DNA of 17,522 nt, from assembly GCA_003242315.1 (NCBI GenBank), contig QGUY01000053.1:1-17522 (forward strand). The letters are read 5' to 3'. This DNA is from Bacteroidota bacterium (GTDB lineage Bacteria > Bacteroidota > Bacteroidia > Cytophagales > Cyclobacteriaceae). Positions 14,303 to 17,522 of the stretch are shown here, piece after piece. Position 1 is the first letter of the stretch; every line of letters begins with the position of its first letter. The notes beneath the pieces are model-generated. The model saw only the letters and a list, made by a program, of their open reading frames with translations. It made no database searches and was not told the DNA's origin. The translations under genes were made by a program, and so were the position numbers.

Positions 14303-15880
14303 TTAGTACTCCGATGTAAAATGGAACTTAATATCCGGAAAATTCTCCTGTACCATCTGCAGCCATGCCCGAGACTCGGCCATGAACACTAGCTTATCTT
14401 CCTTATCACGGGCAATGTGTCGTTGTTTGCTCTCGACAAACTCCTGCAGCTTCTTAGGGTTGTCGCTGCTGATCCAGCACGCCTTGTAAATGTTCTGCGG
14501 GGCAAACTGCACCGTTGCCCCGTATTCATGCTTGAGGCGGAACTGGATGACCTCAAATTGTAACGCTCCTACCGTACCGACTACCTTCTTGTTTCCCAGG
14601 ACGAATGTGAACAACTGCGCCACACCCTCTTCCATGAGCTGAAGCAAACCCTTCTCCAGTTGCTTTGTCTTCATCGCATCGAGGTTGATCACCTCTTTGA
14701 ATATTTCAGGAGAGAAGCTCGGTATTCCGGTGTAGGTCAGACGTTCGCCCTCCGTCAGTGTGTCGCCGATCTTCAGATTTCCCGTGTCATAAATACCTAC
14801 GATATCTCCAGGCCAGGCTTCATCCACAGTCTCCCGGTCTTGCGCCATAAACGCCGTTGCATTGGAGAACCGCAACGCCCGGTCCTGGCGCACGTGAAAG
14901 TAATTGCTGCCGCGTTCGAATTTTCCGGAACACACGCGCACGAATGCGATACGGTTTCGGTGTTTCGGATCCATGTTGGCGTGTATTTTAAAGACGAAGC
15001 CGGTGAAGCGGCCTTCATCCGGAGAGACCAGGCGCGCGGTTGTCGCCCTGGGTTGGGGAGGCGGCGCGATACGAATGAACGTGTCGAGCAACTCCTTCAC
15101 GCCAAAATTGTTTACCGCGCTACCGAAGAACACCGGTGCCACTTTGCCGGCAAGGTAATCGTCAACAACAAATTCGGGATATACAGCTTCGATGAGTTCA
15201 ACGTCGGCACGGAGCTGCTTCGCATAATTTTCGCCGATATACGCGTCGAGTCGCGCGTCGGAAATATCCTGGATCTCTATTCCCTCCTCTACGGTTTGTT
15301 TACTCGGCGTGAACAGATGGAGGTTCTTTTCATACAAGCTGTATACACCCTTGAAAGTTTTTCCCATGCTGATGGGCCAGCTGAGGGGCCGCACCTTGAT
15401 GCGCAGCTTCTCTTCGATTTCATCGAGGAGTTCGAAAGGATCACGCCCCTCGCGATCGAGTTTATTGATAAAGCAGATCACCGGCGTATTTCGCATCCGG
15501 CATACCTCCATGAGTTTTTCCGTTTGGATCTCTACACCCTTGACGCAGTCGATGACCATGATCACGCTGTCGACCGCTGTGAGGGTCCGGTAGGTGTCCT
15601 CGGCAAAGTCCTGGTGACCAGGCGTGTCGAGGAGGTTGATCTTGACATCATCGTAAGTAAAGCCCATCACTGATGTAGCTACGGAGATTCCGCGCTGCTT
15701 CTCGATCTCCATCCAGTCGGACCGTGCGTGGTCGCGGATTTTGCTCGACTTGACCGCGCCGGCCTTCTGTATGGCACCTCCGAACAACAACAATTTCTCC
15801 GTGAGCGTCGTCTTACCGGCGTCAGGGTGGCTGATAATCCCAAATGTTCTTCTTTTCGCGATTTCCTGCTCCAGGCCCAT
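14303..15880 (-). CDS. prfC: Peptide chain release factor 3
   Basis: A translational GTPase that recycles RF1/RF2 after termination, 525 residues (about the family norm of 529). G1 is SHPDAGKTT (17-25), the switch block is RGISVATSV (63-71), G3 is DTPGH (85-89), and G4 is NKLD (139-142). The start is ATG at 15880, giving MGLEQEIAKRRTFGII, the usual RF3 opening. The same frame stays open for about 340 more codons upstream, but that stretch is antisense to the aldo/keto reductase gene and shows no domain. A perfect -7 promoter box lies 20 bases upstream. It heads a leftward operon with the pseudouridine synthase and two membrane-linked genes. Confidence 0.95.
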   Translation of the reverse strand: MGLEQEIAKRRTFGIISHPDAGKTTLTEKLLLFGGAIQKAGAVKSSKIRDHARSDWMEIEKQRGISVATSVMGFTYDDVKINLLDTPGHQDFAEDTYRTLTAVDSVIMVIDCVKGVEIQTEKLMEVCRMRNTPVICFINKLDREGRDPFELLDEIEEKLRIKVRPLSWPISMGKTFKGVYSLYEKNLHLFTPSKQTVEEGIEIQDISDARLDAYIGENYAKQLRADVELIEAVYPEFVVDDYLAGKVAPVFFGSAVNNFGVKELLDTFIRIAPPPQPRATTARLVSPDEGRFTGFVFKIHANMDPKHRNRIAFVRVCSGKFERGSNYFHVRQDRALRFSNATAFMAQDRETVDEAWPGDIVGIYDTGNLKIGDTLTEGERLTYTGIPSFSPEIFKEVINLDAMKTKQLEKGLLQLMEEGVAQLFTFVLGNKKVVGTVGALQFEVIQFRLKHEYGATVQFAPQNIYKACWISSDNPKKLQEFVESKQRHIARDKEDKLVFMAESRAWLQMVQENFPDIKFHFTSEY

Positions 15881-15899
15881 GCTTCTGAATTCGTGGCCG

Positions 15900-15907
15900 C
15901 AAAGGTA
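15900..15907 (-). promoter_or_regulatory. -7 promoter box of prfC
   Basis: On the minus strand this reads TACCTTTG, a perfect TAnnTTTG, 19 bases before the prfC start codon. No good -33 TTTG box sits at the normal 19-20 base spacing; the nearest TTG is 25 bases upstream. Only the -7 half is therefore supported. Confidence 0.45.
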
Positions 15908-15977
15908 CAAAAATGGTGAGGACCAGTATGCCCAACGGGTAGAAGGGCCCCAGTCATAAAATTTTGGAGGAAGGAAT

Positions 15978-16009
15978 TTTGATATCCACGAAAACAACTT
16001 GTAATTGTG
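15978..16009 (+). promoter_or_regulatory. Candidate promoter of the aldo/keto reductase gene
   Basis: TTTG (15978-15981), a 20-base gap, then TAATTGTG (16002-16009), one mismatch from TAnnTTTG. The start codon is 27 bases downstream. It occupies the 156-base gap shared with divergent prfC, which otherwise shows nothing I can name. Confidence 0.4.
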
Positions 16010-16036
16010 GCGCGCTACAAACCAGCTACTCACACC

Positions 16037-17008
16037 ATGCAATACAGAAGATTCGGAAGAACAAACTGGAATGTCAGTGAAATCGGCTACGGCATGTGGG
16101 GCATGGCGGGATGGACCGGGTCCGATCTTAACGAAGTACGGAAGGCTCTCGACCGCTCTGTGGAGCTTGGATGCAACTTCTTCGACACAGCCTGGGCTTA
16201 TGGCGCCGGAAAAAGCGAGCAGCTCCTGGGAGAGCTTGTGAAGCGTCATCCTGGCACGAGGCTTTATTGCGCGTCGAAAATCCCGGCCAAGAATTTCAAA
16301 TGGCCAGCCAAGCCGGAATACAAACTCGAAGACTGTTACCCGGCGGATCATATTATTGAGTACACGGAGAAAAGCCTGAAGAATCTCGGCCTGGATTGCA
16401 TGGACTTGCAACAATTTCACGTATGGGATGACAGTTGGGCCGACCGTGATGAGTGGAAGGAAGGTGTAGAGAAACTCCGCCGCGATGGCAAGATTCTCGC
16501 ATTCGGCATCAGCATCAACCGGTGGGAACCTGACAATGCGTTGCGCGTACTGAAGACCGGGCTCGTCGATACTGTACAGGTCATTTACAATATTTTCGAC
16601 CAGGCCCCTGAAGACAATCTGTTCCCGCTGTGCCGTCAACTCGACATCGGGGTGATTGCGCGTGTGCCCTTTGATGAAGGTACGCTCACCGGAACGCTGA
16701 CAAAAGACACCGTCTTCCCGAAAGATGACTGGAGGTCGACATACTTCGTTCCCGAAAACCTCGAGGCCAGCGTCGAGCGGGCAGAGAGGCTCAAGCCGTT
16801 GATCCCGGAAGGCATGACGATGCCTGAACTGGCGCTGCGTTTTATCCTCGACAACGACGACGTTCATACCACAATCCCCGGAATGCGGCGCATCCGACAC
16901 GTGGAGGCAAACCTGGCAGTAAGTGACGGAACCCGTCTGCCAGCTTCGCTGAAGGAGCAGCTAAGAGGTCATCGCTGGGATCGTGTACCCACGGAGTGGT
17001 CGCAATAA
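16037..17008 (+). CDS. Aldo/keto reductase
   Basis: An NAD(P)H-dependent oxidoreductase of the AKR superfamily, 323 residues from ATG at 16037 (MQYRRFGRTNWNVSEIG, the standard opening). An in-frame GTG 30 bases earlier falls within the likely promoter. The catalytic tetrad is intact: D50 and Y55 in FFDTAWAYG, K81 in ASKI, and H128 in QFHVW. The (beta/alpha)8 barrel length is normal. A C-terminal cofactor-binding block near TTIPGMRRIRHVEANLA is present. It is divergent from prfC and single, with a terminator candidate right after it. Substrate cannot be read; the family includes many aldehyde and sugar reductases. Confidence 0.88.
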   Translation: MQYRRFGRTNWNVSEIGYGMWGMAGWTGSDLNEVRKALDRSVELGCNFFDTAWAYGAGKSEQLLGELVKRHPGTRLYCASKIPAKNFKWPAKPEYKLEDCYPADHIIEYTEKSLKNLGLDCMDLQQFHVWDDSWADRDEWKEGVEKLRRDGKILAFGISINRWEPDNALRVLKTGLVDTVQVIYNIFDQAPEDNLFPLCRQLDIGVIARVPFDEGTLTGTLTKDTVFPKDDWRSTYFVPENLEASVERAERLKPLIPEGMTMPELALRFILDNDDVHTTIPGMRRIRHVEANLAVSDGTRLPASLKEQLRGHRWDRVPTEWSQ

Positions 17009-17032
17009 AAGCTTCGAAAACGATCGCTTTTT
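17007..17032 (+). terminator. Terminator-like hairpin after the aldo/keto reductase gene
   Basis: AAAAGC (17007-17012) pairs with GCTTTT (17026-17031), and inside it TCG (17014-17016) pairs with CGA (17021-17023) around an AAAA loop. The arm ends in a run of five Ts (17028-17032). It starts within the stop codon of the gene. The stem is interrupted but well placed. Confidence 0.5.
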
Positions 17033-17033
17033 G

Positions 17034-17094
17034 CTGCCAAGCTGCCAATGTGTCACCAAATTGGCAGGAAAATCCCCGTTGGCATAGGCATTGA
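17034..17094 (+). promoter_or_regulatory. Candidate heat-shock control region of dnaK
   Basis: CTGCCAA occurs at 17034-17040 and again at 17042-17048. The second copy forms the dyad CTGCCAAT (17042-17049) with ATTGGCAG (17060-17067) across 10 bases. After 11 bases comes TTGGCA (17079-17084), six bases, and TTGA (17091-17094). The dnaK start codon is 58 bases on. The order and spacing match the region before grpE. The TGGCA-N6-TTG part is sigma-54-like but lacks the -12 GC. Role is inferred. Confidence 0.5.
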
Positions 17095-17152
17095 GGACCG
17101 ACAGTAGAACATCAGCAACTCAAGAAAGAGGGAGATAATAAAACTTACAGAA

Positions 17153-17482
17153 ATGGGTAAAATAATTGGAATCGACTTAGGTACAACGAACTCATGCGTT
17201 GCCGTCATGGAAGGCAATGAGCCTGTGGTGATACCCAACAGCGAAGGGAGGAGAACCACCCCCTCCATCGTGGGTTTCCTGGATGACGGCAAGGGAGAAC
17301 GCAAAGTCGGGGACCCTGCCAAGCGGCAAGCCATCACCAACCCGCGCAATACCGTCATTTCGGTTAAGCGGTTTATGGGTAAGAAGTTTAACGACGTCAA
17401 GGACGAGATGAAGATGGTCTCGTACCAGGTGGAACGCGGTAACAATGACACCGTGCGTATCCGCATTGGCGATCGTCTCTAA
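17153..17482 (+). CDS. dnaK: DnaK (Hsp70) N-terminal fragment ending at residue 109
   Basis: The opening MGKIIGIDLGTTNSCVAVMEG is unmistakable DnaK, with the phosphate-1 loop DLGTTNS (8-14). EGRRTTPSIV and VGDPAKRQAITNP follow, and IGDRL is the last recognisable stretch. A TAA stop (17480-17482) replaces the expected Tyr codon before the YTPQEI block. None of the three forward frames of the last 40 bases resembles the next part of DnaK, so a simple point frameshift does not restore it. Normal DnaK has about 640 residues, so this piece lacks nearly all of the ATPase domain and the whole substrate domain. Either the gene is interrupted by inserted sequence, it is a partial copy, or the window edge is an assembly junction. 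Confidence 0.85.
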   Translation: MGKIIGIDLGTTNSCVAVMEGNEPVVIPNSEGRRTTPSIVGFLDDGKGERKVGDPAKRQAITNPRNTVISVKRFMGKKFNDVKDEMKMVSYQVERGNNDTVRIRIGDRL

Positions 17483-17522
17483 CCCGGTCTTTTATAACAA
17501 TTGAACATTCCCACCAAAAAGA

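Noticed and set aside
14660..15673. A 337-codon open frame antisense to prfC
   Set aside because: It is a complementary-strand shadow in a GC-balanced gene with no motif or start context; prfC is certain.
15881..16900. A 340-codon open extension upstream of prfC on the minus strand, which would give an 865-residue protein
   Set aside because: It is antisense to the well-supported aldo/keto reductase gene, shows no domain or typical residue composition, and RF3 proteins begin at MGLEQEIAKRR as here.
17480..17522. A simple one-base frameshift as the cause of the dnaK stop
   Set aside because: Reading the following bases in each forward frame does not recover YTPQEI or later DnaK residues.

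Overview
The window looks like ordinary chromosome from a Bacteroidota bacterium, most likely of the Cytophagales type. Three things point there. Several genes have the lineage promoter form (a -7 box TAnnTTTG, sometimes with a TTG-type -33 box about 19-20 bases upstream). atpD and atpC form a pair away from the other ATP synthase genes. The proteins have Bacteroidota traits such as an AtpD insertion near residues 211-237, a very short epsilon subunit and an hpt-adk-obg cluster. No tRNA, rRNA, CRISPR array or complete mobile element was seen, and no stretch longer than 300 bases lacks a gene.

Layout. At the left edge upp and a small membrane protein gene run leftward, ending in a hairpin at the window boundary. 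A divergent M42 peptidase gene follows, then hpt-adk-obg (nucleotide salvage, adenylate kinase, ribosome-assembly GTPase), then grpE-dnaJ. Next come a secreted beta-rich protein, a NatA/NatB-type ABC exporter pair and an orphan membrane histidine kinase. atpD-atpC follows and meets a leftward operon at a symmetric terminator. That operon is prfC, an RluA-type pseudouridine synthase gene, a small two-helix membrane protein gene and a lipoprotein gene. A divergent aldo/keto reductase gene follows, and the window closes with the 5' part of dnaK.

The window is mostly housekeeping and I do not see a clear new multi-gene system. The observations that deserve a second look are these. (1) dnaK is open for only 109 codons and then runs into sequence that does not continue DnaK in any frame. 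(2) grpE and dnaK share an upstream layout of a TGCCA/TGGCA dyad, then about 10-11 bases, then TTGGCA-N6-TTGA, suggesting a common heat-shock control element. (3) The prfC-rluA gap holds a 6-base-phased CAG array followed by a 6-base-phased CTG array. (4) DnaJ keeps only two of the four zinc-binding CxxCxGxG motifs.

Several starts were chosen on sequence grounds and differ from the longest possible reading: NatB at 8112, the histidine kinase at 9454, the aldo/keto reductase at 16037, PrfC at 15880 and the lipoprotein at 13195.
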